From Buchnera aphidicola (Macrosiphum gaurae) (lineage in GTDB: Bacteria; Pseudomonadota; Gammaproteobacteria; Enterobacterales; Enterobacteriaceae): 64,000 nucleotides of DNA. The notes under the pieces are model-generated. The model saw nothing but the letters and a program-made list of their open reading frames with translations, was not told where the DNA came from and ran no database searches. Positions 1-9,851 of this stretch are shown in pieces. The translations under genes were made by a program, and so were the position numbers. Numbering within the stretch: position 1 is the stretch's first letter; each line of letters begins with the position of its first letter. The stretch is from positions 186,001-250,000 of the forward strand of contig NZ_CP034867.1 of assembly GCF_005080965.1 (NCBI RefSeq). The letters are read 5' to 3'.

Positions 1-723
1 TTTATTATTGGTTCTGATGATATCGAATTGACTCAGAAACAATATAAATATTTAAATTATTTAATTTATCGCAGATCTTTAGGAGAACCTATAGCTTATA
101 TAATAAAAGAAAAAGAATTTTGGTCTTTGTCTTTATATGTTTCATATGATACTCTTATTCCAAGACCTGATACAGAAATTTTAGTAGAAAAAGTATTATC
201 TAAAATTAAGAGTAGTTCTGTTTTAATTCTTGATTTAGGTACTGGATGCGGAGCTATTTCTTTAGCTTTAGCAAGTACATGTTCTAGTTGGAATGTTATT
301 GGTATTGATAAATCAGAAAAAGCTCTTACAGTAGCTAGAATGAATGCAGCTAAATTAAATATTAAAAATGTTACTTTTTTTTGTAGTAATTGGTTTTCAA
401 ATGTAAAAAATAAATTTAATATTATTGTAAGTAATCCACCATATATTAGTAAAAAAGAAATAAAATTTTTTAAAAAAGATATTTTTTTTGAGCCGTTGAA
501 TGCTTTGATATCTGATGATAATGGATTATCAGATATCAAAAATATAGTAAAAAACGCAAAAAATTATTTATTTCATGGAGGTTGGTTATTAATAGAGCAT
601 GGATGGAAACAAAAATTACAGGTACAAGATTTATTTAGACAATATAATTTTGTTGAAATAGAATCTTATCAAGATTATGGAGGCAACGATCGTGTGACAA
701 TCGGTAAAAAATATGATAAATAA
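1..723 (+). CDS. prmC: Release factor glutamine methyltransferase PrmC (5' partial)
   Basis: Uses S-adenosylmethionine to methylate the glutamine of the GGQ motif in peptide-release factors RF1 and RF2, in the cytoplasm. The frame is open from base 1, so the true start lies before the window; the TTG at 28 is internal. The SAM-binding DLGTGCGA stretch lies at 232-255 and the hallmark NPPY motif at 433-444. The C-terminal RVTIGKKY resembles the enterobacterial end. In E. coli the gene follows prfA, which is presumably just upstream here. Older Buchnera annotations call it hemK. No promoter is expected inside the window because the gene continues out of it. Confidence 0.95.
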   Translation, partial: FIIGSDDIELTQKQYKYLNYLIYRRSLGEPIAYIIKEKEFWSLSLYVSYDTLIPRPDTEILVEKVLSKIKSSSVLILDLGTGCGAISLALASTCSSWNVIGIDKSEKALTVARMNAAKLNIKNVTFFCSNWFSNVKNKFNIIVSNPPYISKKEIKFFKKDIFFEPLNALISDDNGLSDIKNIVKNAKNYLFHGGWLLIEHGWKQKLQVQDLFRQYNFVEIESYQDYGGNDRVTIGKKYDK

Positions 724-867
724 AATTTTATAAAATAAAAAAATGTTTTATTAACAAAAATAAAAAAAAATGTTATATTTTAATATAAAATATGTATTAA
801 TTACATATAAAATTATACCATTTAAATTTATTTACTAATTTAAAAAAATACTACTATTACTAATAAT

Positions 868-1677
868 ATGAAAGCCATTTCTAATATTGATTTTTCTAAA
901 TTATCACTTTTTGAATCTATTATTATTGCTTCTCAAGCTATTCGAGAAGATTTTCCTTCAAATTGTGTTCTATCTGAATTAAAAAATAGAATAAAAGAAG
1001 CCGAGTCTTATATTTCATCTGAAAATGAACCTGATCGACAATTAGAAAAATTATTGGAATTATTTTATATTCACTGGAACTTTGGTGGTGCAAGTGGTGT
1101 TTATAATCTTTCAGATGCACTATGGATTGATAATGTTCTTAAAACACGAAAAGGTACTGCAGTATCCTTAGGTATTCTTTTTTTACATATTGCTCAAGAA
1201 TTAAAATTGCCTTTAAATCCTGTTGTATTTCCTACTCAACTTATTTTAAGAGCAGATTGGATTAATAAGAAAAAATGGCTTATTAATCCTTTTAACGGAG
1301 AGATGTTAGATCAACATACATTAGAAGTCTGGTTAAAAGGCAATATTAGTCCCACGGCAGAATTATATGAAAATGATTTATACAAATCTGAATCTATTAC
1401 TGTTATCCGAAAAATGTTAGATACATTAAAATCCGCATTAATGGAAGAAAAAAAAATGGAATTAGCATTAAATGTTACTAATTTATTACTTAAAATTGAT
1501 CCGAATGATCCATATGAAATTCGTGATAGAGGTCTAATATATGCACAATTAGAATGTAATCATGTTGCTTTAACAGATTTAATCTATTTTGTAGAACATT
1601 GTCCTGAAGATCCAATTAGTGAAATAATTAAAATTCAAATTCATTCTATTGAACAAAAAAAAATTGTATTGCATTAA
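868..1677 (+). CDS. sirB1: SirB1 family protein (YchA-like)
   Basis: A 269-residue protein with the layout of the SirB1/YchA family: an N-terminal transglutaminase-like fold (about residues 40-150, with the conserved LSDALWIDNVLKTRKGTAVS region) followed by a TPR-like helical part near the C-terminus. Its biochemical role is not established. In E. coli the order is prfA-prmC-sirB2-sirB1-kdsA; here sirB2 and kdsA are gone, so sirB1 sits 144 bases after prmC, probably in the same transcript. It is convergent with nadE and ends only 6 bases from that gene's stop, leaving no room for a separate terminator. Retention in so reduced a genome suggests a housekeeping role. Confidence 0.9.
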   Translation: MKAISNIDFSKLSLFESIIIASQAIREDFPSNCVLSELKNRIKEAESYISSENEPDRQLEKLLELFYIHWNFGGASGVYNLSDALWIDNVLKTRKGTAVSLGILFLHIAQELKLPLNPVVFPTQLILRADWINKKKWLINPFNGEMLDQHTLEVWLKGNISPTAELYENDLYKSESITVIRKMLDTLKSALMEEKKMELALNVTNLLLKIDPNDPYEIRDRGLIYAQLECNHVALTDLIYFVEHCPEDPISEIIKIQIHSIEQKKIVLH

Positions 1678-1683
1678 AATAAT

Positions 1684-2490
1684 TTATGGTGTAACTGGCA
1701 AATTACGTTTATGTAACGTATCAAAGTATAATTTTTCAATAATTTTTTGATTTTCGAGGTTTATTTTTTTTCCTTCTAAATAAGAATCAATCATATTATA
1801 TGTAACACCTAAAATAGATTCGTCATCTTGTTGAGGATGTTCATCTTCCAAATCTGCCATTGGTTTTTTTAAATACAAATGCTTTGGACAATTTAATTTT
1901 TTTAATAATAATTGAATTTGTCGTTTATTTAATTTGGCAATAGGATTTATATCTGTTCCGTTATCTCCATATTTTGTAAAAAATCCGGTTATGCTTTCTG
2001 CTGCATGTCCTGTTCCGACTACCAGACCCTTTTTTACTGCAGCAACGCTATATTGTACTTTCATTCTTTCTCTGGCTTTTTCATTACCTCTTATATAATC
2101 TGAGATAATAATACCTGCTTTTTTTAAAGAATTTTCACTGCTTAAAACTGCTTGTTTGATATTAATATTAAATACTTGATCTGGTTTTATAAAATTAATT
2201 GCATCTTGACAATCTATTTCGTCAGATTGAATGCCATATGGCAAACGTAATGCGATAAATTGATAATTAATGTCTTTTCTTTCATTTCTTAATGTTTCAG
2301 CAGTTATTTGACACAATTTAGCAGTTAATGTAGAGTCTTGTCCTCCACTAATACCGACTATTAAAGATTTTAGGTAAACATGATCAAGTAAATATTTTTT
2401 TAAAAAATCAACACAATTTTTGATTTCTATTTCTGGTATAATTACTGATTTTACTCCTAATGATTTAATAATTTTTTTTTGAAGTGTCAT
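1684..2490 (-). CDS. nadE: NH3-dependent NAD+ synthetase
   Basis: Catalyses the last step of NAD synthesis, amidating deamido-NAD with ammonia and ATP through an adenylated intermediate. The N-type ATP pyrophosphatase loop SGGQDS is at residues 48-53, and the [11 protein letters not shown] and ADLEDE segments of the family are present. The protein is 268 residues, slightly shorter than the roughly 275 of E. coli, because it stops right after the HKR...P motif and lacks the last residues. The ATG at 2490 has a strong AGGAG ribosome site 7 bases upstream. It is divergent from ackA. With nadK in this window, it shows that NAD(P) cofactors are finished inside the symbiont. Confidence 0.96.
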   Translation of the reverse strand: MTLQKKIIKSLGVKSVIIPEIEIKNCVDFLKKYLLDHVYLKSLIVGISGGQDSTLTAKLCQITAETLRNERKDINYQFIALRLPYGIQSDEIDCQDAINFIKPDQVFNINIKQAVLSSENSLKKAGIIISDYIRGNEKARERMKVQYSVAAVKKGLVVGTGHAAESITGFFTKYGDNGTDINPIAKLNKRQIQLLLKKLNCPKHLYLKKPMADLEDEHPQQDDESILGVTYNMIDSYLEGKKINLENQKIIEKLYFDTLHKRNLPVTP

Positions 2491-2572
2491 TTGGTTCTCC
2501 TATTTTTTAAAGAAGTGTAAATATTTTATATGAAATACTAAATGTATTTTTTAATTTTATTAAAACAGAAAA

Positions 2573-3790
2573 ATGGATAAAAAATTGAATAGTTTAATTT
2601 TTGTATTAAATTGTGGTAGTTCTTCTATAAAATTTGCAATATTAAATCCTAATAATGAAAAAAAATATTTATCTGGTTTAGTGGAGTGTTTGTTTTTGTC
2701 AGAGACATATATTACGTGGCAGTGTCTAGGTGTAACATATAAAAAAAAAATAGGTTCAAAAATTAATCATGAAGCCGCCTTAAATTTTATTATAGATCAA
2801 GTTTTATCAGAAAAAAAAGATATTTTAAAAAATTTAATAGGTATAGGACATAGAGTAGTTCATGGGGGAACTAAAATAAAAAAATCAACTTTGATTGATA
2901 ATAATATTATACAATGTATTCAGGATGCAGTTTGCTTTGCTCCATTGCATAATCCAGCTAATTTAATTGGTATTAAAACAATTATAGAAAAATATCCTAG
3001 TTTATCAAGAAAAAATGTAGCGGTTTTTGACACATCTTTTTATCAAAATATGCCTGAAACTTCTTTTCTATATGCAATTCCGTACAATTTTTATAAGAAA
3101 TACGGTATTAGACGTTATGGTGCTCATGGTACTAGTCATAATTATATTGCTCATAAAACTTCTGTCATATTAAATAAAGAATTCAAATCTTTAAATATTA
3201 TAACATGTCATTTAGGTAATGGAACTTCTATTTCTGCTATATGCAATGGAATATGTGTAGATACTTCAATGGGATTAACTCCTCTAGAAGGATTAGTGAT
3301 GGGAACTCGAAGCGGGGATTTAGATCCTTCAATTATTTTTTTCATGAACAAAATACTTGATTTGAGTATTGATGAAATTGAAATAATTTTAAATAAAAAA
3401 TCAGGACTATTAGGCTTAAGTGGTATTAGCAGTGATTTTCGCTATTTTGAGAAAAATTATAATTATAAAAAAGATGCTACAAGAGCTGTAGATATTTTTT
3501 GTCATCGTTTATCAAAATATATTGCTTCTTATATAATCTTAATGGAAAATCGTTTAGATGCTGTTGTTTTTACTGGTGGAATTGGTGAAAACGTGCCTTT
3601 AATTAGAGAATTAACTCTTTCCAGATTATCTATATTAGGTTTTAAAATTGATTTAGAACTAAATTTATCTATGACAGCTGGTAGATCGGGAATAATAACT
3701 AAATGCACTTCTCGTCCAGTTTTTGTAGTTCCGACAGACGAAGAGTTAGCAATAGCTCAAGAAACTAATAATATAATTAATATAAAATAG
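2573..3790 (+). CDS. ackA: Acetate kinase
   Basis: Interconverts acetyl phosphate plus ADP with acetate plus ATP. The 405-residue protein has the ASKHA-fold N-terminal LNCGSSSIKF loop near residue 12, the central GAHGTSHNY motif and the ATP-binding TGGIGEN segment near the C-terminus, all typical of AckA (about 400 residues). It is followed 47 bases later by pta on the same strand, the conserved ackA-pta pair of enterobacteria. Together they form the substrate-level ATP route from acetyl-CoA to acetate. The start ATG follows a weak ribosome site in an A-rich stretch, and the divergent gene is nadE. Confidence 0.96.
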   Translation: MDKKLNSLIFVLNCGSSSIKFAILNPNNEKKYLSGLVECLFLSETYITWQCLGVTYKKKIGSKINHEAALNFIIDQVLSEKKDILKNLIGIGHRVVHGGTKIKKSTLIDNNIIQCIQDAVCFAPLHNPANLIGIKTIIEKYPSLSRKNVAVFDTSFYQNMPETSFLYAIPYNFYKKYGIRRYGAHGTSHNYIAHKTSVILNKEFKSLNIITCHLGNGTSISAICNGICVDTSMGLTPLEGLVMGTRSGDLDPSIIFFMNKILDLSIDEIEIILNKKSGLLGLSGISSDFRYFEKNYNYKKDATRAVDIFCHRLSKYIASYIILMENRLDAVVFTGGIGENVPLIRELTLSRLSILGFKIDLELNLSMTAGRSGIITKCTSRPVFVVPTDEELAIAQETNNIINIK

Positions 3791-3837
3791 TTATTTTCTA
3801 GTATTTTATTATGTTTATATGTCATAACAGGATAATT

Positions 3838-5967
3838 ATGTCACGTATTATAATGTTAACTCCTCTAGATTCAGATATTAGTTTGACTTCAATAAGTTTG
3901 AGTATGATTGATTTTTTCAATAAAAACAAATCTGAAAAAAAATCTATTCCATCTATATTATATTTTTCTTTTGTAAAAAATTTATTAGACGATACATCAT
4001 TAATTATTAAAAGATATTTTTCAAAAATTGTTCATGTACTAGACGATATAGATTTTTCTGAAATTTTTTTTAACTCTTCTGAATATTTATTGTTATCAAA
4101 TAAGATCATAGAAGAATGTTATAAAAATAAGTTTTTATATCAATTTATTTTAATTGAAGGTATTAATAATAATCATAACGTTAATTTTAAAGAAATTAAT
4201 CATGACATTTCTCAAAATTTAAATGCAGAAGTGATATTGGTATCAAATTTAGAAAATTCTTCTTCAGCATGTATTGAAAAAAAAGAAAAACAAATAAATT
4301 TACTTTTAAAACAAAAAAAATATAAAAATATTTTAGGTGTAATCTTTAATAAGATTAATTCTCCTTTTATAGAAAAAAAATATGATTTTACAGAAAAACT
4401 AAAATTTTTAAAAAAAATAAAATGTAAAAAAAAAATAGTTGGTCTGAAAGCAGTATTTAGAAATATTTTTTTTCCAATTATAGCTTGTATTCCTTGGAAT
4501 AAAAATATTATAAAAACACATGTAATAGATCTTTTTAATTTTTTAAATGTGAAACAGATTAATTTAACGCAAAAAAAAACTCACATTATAGAAGAAATAA
4601 TTATATTTGATGAAAGTTTTCTAAACATGTTAAATAAGAATTATTTAAATGCTTTAATAATAATTTCTTTTAGTCGTATAGATATTTTTATAGATATTTT
4701 AAATTTAAATTCCAATTTGTACAGTAATAAGATTAAATGTATTATTTTGACAGGAGTATTAAAATCAAGAAAATATATTATTTCTTTATGCGAGGTTTTA
4801 ATTAAAAAATCTATTTCTGTTCTTTTTACAGAAAGTAGTACAATAGATATTTTATCGCAATTGCAAAAATTTAACTTTAATATTAAGGTAAAAGATTTAA
4901 TATATATTAAAAAGTTACAAAAATATATTTCTAGTTTTTTTTGTCATACTTCCATTATGGTTTCTAAAAAAAAGTATAATTGCAGCGTGATGTATTCACC
5001 AAAAGAATTTTGTTATACTTTAAAAACGTTATCAAAAAAAAGAAATAAACGTATTATACTACCTGAATCATATGAAATAAGAATACTAAAAGCTGCTGCA
5101 ATATGTTGTGATTCTAATATTGCTCAATGTGTATTATTAGGAGATCCCAAAAAAATATATAGTATAGCAAATGAACAAGGTATACATTTAAATAAAGATA
5201 TTGAAATAATTAATCCTGTTTCAATAAGGCAAAAATATGTTCCTCGTCTTTTAGAAATTCGCAGAGACAAAGGTATAAGTGAATTTTCCGCAAAAAAACA
5301 ATTACAAGACAATACTGTTTTAGCTACTCTAATATTGGAATCTAAACAAGTAGACGGATTAGTTTCTGGATCAGTAAATACAACATCTAACACTATACGT
5401 CCAGCATTACAAATCATTAAAACTAATCCTGAGAGTTTATTAGTGTCATCTATTTTTTTTATGTTACTACCAAATCAAGTTTTTATTTATGGCGATTGTG
5501 CTATTAATGTTAATCCTACTGCAGAAGAATTAGCGGAAATTGCAATTCAATCTGCAGATTCAGCAAAAATTTTTGGAATAGAACCACGTGTTGCTATGCT
5601 ATCTTATTCAACTGGTTGTTCTGGATTCGGATATCAAGTTGACAAAGTAAAAGAAGCTACTTTTATCGTTAAAAATAAAAGACCTGATTTAATTATTGAT
5701 GGTCCTATACAGTATGATGCAGCAGTTTCAAAAAACGTTTCTAAATTAAAAGCCCCTTGTTCACCAATTAAAGGATCTGCAAATGTATTTATTTTTCCAG
5801 ATTTAAATTCCGGTAATATAGCTTATAAAGCTGTTCAGCGTTCTTCAAAAATAGTTTCTATTGGTCCGATGTTGCAAGGATTAAGACAACCGGTAAATGA
5901 TTTATCACGAGGTGCTTCGGTAGAAGATATTGTTTACACTATTGCATTAACATCAATTCAATCTTAA
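3838..5967 (+). CDS. pta: Phosphate acetyltransferase
   Basis: Transfers acetyl from acetyl-CoA to phosphate, giving acetyl phosphate for AckA. I chose the ATG at 3838, preceded by AGGA, because MSRIIML matches the enterobacterial N-terminus; an upstream in-frame ATG at 3811 would add nine residues. The C-terminal catalytic half (from about residue 385, starting near KRIILPES) is highly conserved, including SGSVNTTSNTIRP and the SYSTG segment. The N-terminal regulatory half is much more diverged and rich in Lys, Ile and Asn, so allosteric control may be weakened. It is convergent with the yfaE remnant, whose 3' end is 37 bases away. Confidence 0.95.
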   Translation: MSRIIMLTPLDSDISLTSISLSMIDFFNKNKSEKKSIPSILYFSFVKNLLDDTSLIIKRYFSKIVHVLDDIDFSEIFFNSSEYLLLSNKIIEECYKNKFLYQFILIEGINNNHNVNFKEINHDISQNLNAEVILVSNLENSSSACIEKKEKQINLLLKQKKYKNILGVIFNKINSPFIEKKYDFTEKLKFLKKIKCKKKIVGLKAVFRNIFFPIIACIPWNKNIIKTHVIDLFNFLNVKQINLTQKKTHIIEEIIIFDESFLNMLNKNYLNALIIISFSRIDIFIDILNLNSNLYSNKIKCIILTGVLKSRKYIISLCEVLIKKSISVLFTESSTIDILSQLQKFNFNIKVKDLIYIKKLQKYISSFFCHTSIMVSKKKYNCSVMYSPKEFCYTLKTLSKKRNKRIILPESYEIRILKAAAICCDSNIAQCVLLGDPKKIYSIANEQGIHLNKDIEIINPVSIRQKYVPRLLEIRRDKGISEFSAKKQLQDNTVLATLILESKQVDGLVSGSVNTTSNTIRPALQIIKTNPESLLVSSIFFMLLPNQVFIYGDCAINVNPTAEELAEIAIQSADSAKIFGIEPRVAMLSYSTGCSGFGYQVDKVKEATFIVKNKRPDLIIDGPIQYDAAVSKNVSKLKAPCSPIKGSANVFIFPDLNSGNIAYKAVQRSSKIVSIGPMLQGLRQPVNDLSRGASVEDIVYTIALTSIQS

Positions 5968-6004
5968 TAAAAATATATTTTATGAAATAAAACAAATACA
6001 TTTT

Positions 6005-6267
6005 TCATATTTTAATTACAATATTTCCATTTGGTTGACAACAACATGGAAATATTTCTCTTTCTTTAAATAAAGCAGCTATAGGTTGTTTTTTAAAGTA
6101 GAATATTTTTCCTTTAATTAATTCAATTCTGCACATTCCGCAATATCCAGATCGGCACTGATATTCTATATTTATATTGTTTAATTCTAAAACAAATAAT
6201 AAAGATTTTTTTTTTTATAAATAATTTTTTTTTGGATATTTATTATTTCAATAATAGTATAAGTCAT
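6005..6267 (-). pseudogene. yfaE: YfaE 2Fe-2S ferredoxin, frameshifted in an A11 tract
   Basis: YfaE is the small ferredoxin that maintains the diiron-tyrosyl cofactor of the class I ribonucleotide reductase subunit NrdB. An ATG at 6267 starts MTYTIIEIINIQKK, but the frame ends soon after a run of eleven A (6206-6216). In the next frame the rest of the protein follows: YQCRSGYCGMCR, then FPCCCQPNGN and a TGA at 6005-6007, so all four cluster cysteines are intact. One extra A gives an uninterrupted 87-residue protein, close to E. coli's 84. There is no start codon between the break and the first cysteine, so function would need slippage. The gene starts 1 base after the nrdB stop, as in an nrdA-nrdB-yfaE operon. 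Confidence 0.88.
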
Positions 6268-6268
6268 T

Positions 6269-7399
6269 TTATAATTTAAATTTTTTAAATTCATTATTAG
6301 ATATTTCTGAATCAATCTGACCAACTAAATAAGAACTGATTTCTGTTTCTTGAGGAGCAGTTTGTATATTATCAGAAGTTAACCAATTATTAATCCAAGG
6401 AATAGGATTAGATTGTTTTGTAAAAGGCATTGGAAAACCTATTGCATGCATACGCATATTTGTAATATATTCTATATATTGACAAAGAATATCTTTATTT
6501 AATCCTAGCATCGAACCATTCTGAAATAAATATTCTGCCCATTTTTTTTCTTGTTGTGCAGCTGAAATAAAGATATTAATAGCTTCTTCTTTAGATTCTA
6601 AAATTATATCTTTCATATCCTCGTTATTTTTTATATTACTTAAAATATTTAAAATATGTTGAGTTCCTGTTAAATGTAACGCTTCATCACGTGCTATCAA
6701 TCTTATAATTTTTGCATTACCTTCCATTATCTCTCTTTCTGCAAATGCAAATGAACATGCAAAACTAACATAAAATCTAATTGCTTCTAAAACATTTACA
6801 CTGATTAAGCATAAATATAATTTTTTTTTGAGCAAACGTAAATTGATATCAATCTTTTTTCTATTTACCGAATGCATACCTTCACCAAATAAATGCCAAT
6901 AGCTAGTTATTTTTATTAGTTCATCATAATATATAGAAATATTTTGAGCACGGTCATTAATATTTTTATTTGAAATAATATCATCAAATACTAAAGATGG
7001 AGAATTGACAATATTTCTAATTATATGAGTATAAGAACGTGAATGGATGGTTTCTGAAAAAGACCATGTTTCAATCCATGTTTCTAGTTCAGGAATAGAG
7101 ATAATTGGCAAAAAAGCTATATTAGGGCTTCTTCCTTGAATAGAATCAAGTAAGGTTTGATACTTTAAATTACTAATAAAAATATGTTGTTCATTATTAG
7201 GCAAGTTTTGAAAATCTATTCTATCTCGAGAAAGATCTATTTCTTCAGGTCTCCAGAAAAATGATAATTGTTTTTCAATCAATTGTTCAAAAATATTATA
7301 CTTTTGTTGATCATATCTAGCAATATTTACAGATTGTCCAAAAAACATAGGTTCTTTAAGTTGATTATTTTTTTTTTTTGAAAAAATTGTATAAGACAT
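6269..7399 (-). CDS. nrdB: Ribonucleoside-diphosphate reductase beta subunit
   Basis: Small subunit of the aerobic class Ia ribonucleotide reductase; it holds the diiron centre and the stable tyrosyl radical that starts deoxynucleotide formation in NrdA. At 376 residues it has the E. coli length. The [11 protein letters not shown] segment contains the iron ligands Glu and His and the radical Tyr in the spacing of E115-H118-Y122, and RDEALHL carries a later Glu and His pair. It lies 68 bases after nrdA and just before the frameshifted yfaE, keeping the enterobacterial operon order. No NrdR box was recognised upstream. Confidence 0.97.
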   Translation of the reverse strand: MSYTIFSKKKNNQLKEPMFFGQSVNIARYDQQKYNIFEQLIEKQLSFFWRPEEIDLSRDRIDFQNLPNNEQHIFISNLKYQTLLDSIQGRSPNIAFLPIISIPELETWIETWSFSETIHSRSYTHIIRNIVNSPSLVFDDIISNKNINDRAQNISIYYDELIKITSYWHLFGEGMHSVNRKKIDINLRLLKKKLYLCLISVNVLEAIRFYVSFACSFAFAEREIMEGNAKIIRLIARDEALHLTGTQHILNILSNIKNNEDMKDIILESKEEAINIFISAAQQEKKWAEYLFQNGSMLGLNKDILCQYIEYITNMRMHAIGFPMPFTKQSNPIPWINNWLTSDNIQTAPQETEISSYLVGQIDSEISNNEFKKFKL

Positions 7400-7467
7400 A
7401 TTATTATACCTAATGATAAATTAAATGTTTTAGCACGTATTTTTTTAAATACCTATATTTTTTATTT

Positions 7468-9753
7468 TTATATAATACATGAACCACTTTCGCAAGTATT
7501 TTCTGTTATAGATTCAGACATAATGTTTTGATGTTCTTCAGAACCATCTCGAGTATTTTGATAATATAGTGTTTTTAAACCAAGTTTATAAGATAATAGA
7601 AGGTCGTAAATAAGTTGCTTCATAGGGATTTTATTATTTAAAAATCTTTTTGGATCATAATGAGTATTTACTGAAATAGATTGATCGATAAATTTTTGCA
7701 TAATACCTGTGAGTTGAAGATATCCTGTGTTATTTGGTATATCCCAAAGCAATTCATATTGTGATTTTAATTTTTTATATTCAGGAACAACTTGACGCAA
7801 TATTCCATCTTTTGATACTTTAATGCTAACAAAACCTCTTGGTGGTTCAATGCCATTTGTTGCATTAGATATTTGAGAAGATGTTTCTGAAGGCATCAAA
7901 GCAGATAATGTTGAATTTCTTAGACCATATTTTTTAATTTTATAACGTAATACATTCCAGTCTAAATGTAGCGGTTCATTACATATAGCATCAATATCTT
8001 TTTTATATGTATCTATAGGTAATTTCCCTAAATAATAGTTAGTATGATGAAATAAAGAACATGCTCCTTTTTCTTTTGCTAATTCACAAGATGCTTCTAA
8101 TAAATAATACTGCATTGCTTCAAAAGTTTTATGTGTTAAATTTTTTGCGCTACCATCTGAATAACGTACTTTATTTTTAGCTAAATAATATGCAAAATTA
8201 ATTACACCAATGCCTAAGGAACGTCTAGAAATAGCTGACTTTTTCGCTGCTAGTATTGGATAATTTTGATATTCTAATATTTCATCTAATGCACGTACAG
8301 ATAATATAGATAATTCTTTAAATTCATTAAGATCTTTAATTGTTCCTAAATTAAAAGCTGACAATGTACACAGTGCTATTTCTCCATCTACATCATAGAT
8401 ATCATTTAACGCTTTAGTAGGTAATGTAATTTCTAGACATAAATTAGATTGTCTTATTGGAGATAGTTTTGGATTAAATGCACTGTGTGAATTGCAGTGA
8501 TCTACATTTTGTATGTAAATACGTCCAGTAGAAGTTCTTTCTTGCATCATCAATGAAAATAGATCTAATGCTTTGATTGTTTTTTTTCTTATTTTTTTGT
8601 TTTTTTCATACTGCAGATATATTTCTTCAAATTTCTTTTGATCAGAAAAAAATGCTTCATATAAGTCAGGAACATCAGAGGGGCTAAATAATGTTATTTG
8701 ATCTCCTGATAACATCCTTTGATACATTAATTTATTAATTTGAATAGCATAGTCGATATGACGTACTCTGTTTTCTTCAATTCCTCTGTTATTTTTTAAA
8801 ACCAATAAACTTTCAACTTCAAAATGCCATATTGGATAAAAAATAGTTGCAGCTCCGCCTCTAACACCTCCTTGAGAACAGGATTTTACAGCACTTTGAA
8901 AATGTTTATAAAAAGGTATACAACCAGTATGAAATGCTTCTCCATTTCTAATAGGGCTTCCTAACGCCCGAATTTGTCCAGCATTAATTCCAATACCAGC
9001 ACGTTGAGAAACATATTTGACAATAGAACTTGTTGTAGCATTAATAGAATTTAAATTATCAGCACATTCAATTAAAACACAGGAACTAAATTGACGAGTA
9101 GGTGTTCTAACTCCAGACATAATGGGTGTTGGTAGTGAAATTTTAAAAGTGGATATGGCATTATAAAAGCGATGGATGTAATTCATTCGAATATTTTTGG
9201 CATATTGAGCAAATAAACATGCAGCTATTAAAATATATAAAAATTGTGCACTTTCATATATTTTTCCACTTATGCGATTCTGTATTAAATATTTTCCTTC
9301 TAACTGTTTTACTGCTGCATATGAAAAATTCATATCTCGCCAATGATCAATGAAAGAATTCATTTGTAAAAATTCTTCATAAGAATAGTTCTTTAATAAA
9401 TTTTTATCATATTTCCCTAAAAGAACCATTTTTTTTACATGATCATATAGTTGAGGTGGTTCAAATTGACCGTAAGCTTTTTTTCTAAGATGAAAAATAG
9501 CTAATCTTGCAGCCATATATTGATAGTCTGGTGTATCTTGTGAAATGAGATCAGCTGCAGCCTTTATGATAGTTTCATGAATATTAATAGTAGTGATATT
9601 ATTATAAAACTGAATACGAGAACATAATTCAACTTGTGACACAGATATATTATTTAATCCTTCAGATGCCCAATTTAATACTTTATGAATTTTATCTAAA
9701 TTAATTTTTTCTTTTCTTCCATCACGCTTAGTAACAAACAGACTTTTTTTCAT
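7468..9753 (-). CDS. nrdA: Ribonucleoside-diphosphate reductase alpha subunit
   Basis: Catalytic large subunit of class Ia ribonucleotide reductase, reducing all four ribonucleoside diphosphates. It is 761 residues, the same as E. coli. It retains the N-terminal ATP-cone, the active-site cysteines in SSCVLIEC and NLCLEITLPTK, the paired tyrosines in KTLYYQNTRDG that pass the radical, and the C-terminal thioredoxin-accessible pair CESGSC. It is read before nrdB on the minus strand and lies 98 bases downstream of gyrA; the E. coli neighbours between gyrA and nrdA (ubiG and others) have been deleted. Confidence 0.97.
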   Translation of the reverse strand: MKKSLFVTKRDGRKEKINLDKIHKVLNWASEGLNNISVSQVELCSRIQFYNNITTINIHETIIKAAADLISQDTPDYQYMAARLAIFHLRKKAYGQFEPPQLYDHVKKMVLLGKYDKNLLKNYSYEEFLQMNSFIDHWRDMNFSYAAVKQLEGKYLIQNRISGKIYESAQFLYILIAACLFAQYAKNIRMNYIHRFYNAISTFKISLPTPIMSGVRTPTRQFSSCVLIECADNLNSINATTSSIVKYVSQRAGIGINAGQIRALGSPIRNGEAFHTGCIPFYKHFQSAVKSCSQGGVRGGAATIFYPIWHFEVESLLVLKNNRGIEENRVRHIDYAIQINKLMYQRMLSGDQITLFSPSDVPDLYEAFFSDQKKFEEIYLQYEKNKKIRKKTIKALDLFSLMMQERTSTGRIYIQNVDHCNSHSAFNPKLSPIRQSNLCLEITLPTKALNDIYDVDGEIALCTLSAFNLGTIKDLNEFKELSILSVRALDEILEYQNYPILAAKKSAISRRSLGIGVINFAYYLAKNKVRYSDGSAKNLTHKTFEAMQYYLLEASCELAKEKGACSLFHHTNYYLGKLPIDTYKKDIDAICNEPLHLDWNVLRYKIKKYGLRNSTLSALMPSETSSQISNATNGIEPPRGFVSIKVSKDGILRQVVPEYKKLKSQYELLWDIPNNTGYLQLTGIMQKFIDQSISVNTHYDPKRFLNNKIPMKQLIYDLLLSYKLGLKTLYYQNTRDGSEEHQNIMSESITENTCESGSCII

Positions 9754-9851
9754 AATGAATTTAACTTATTGTAAAGAGTATAAAAAATTTTTGTTTTTAT
9801 TTAATTATTAATATATATTAGATGTTTTAAGAGATAAATATATTTTTTTTT

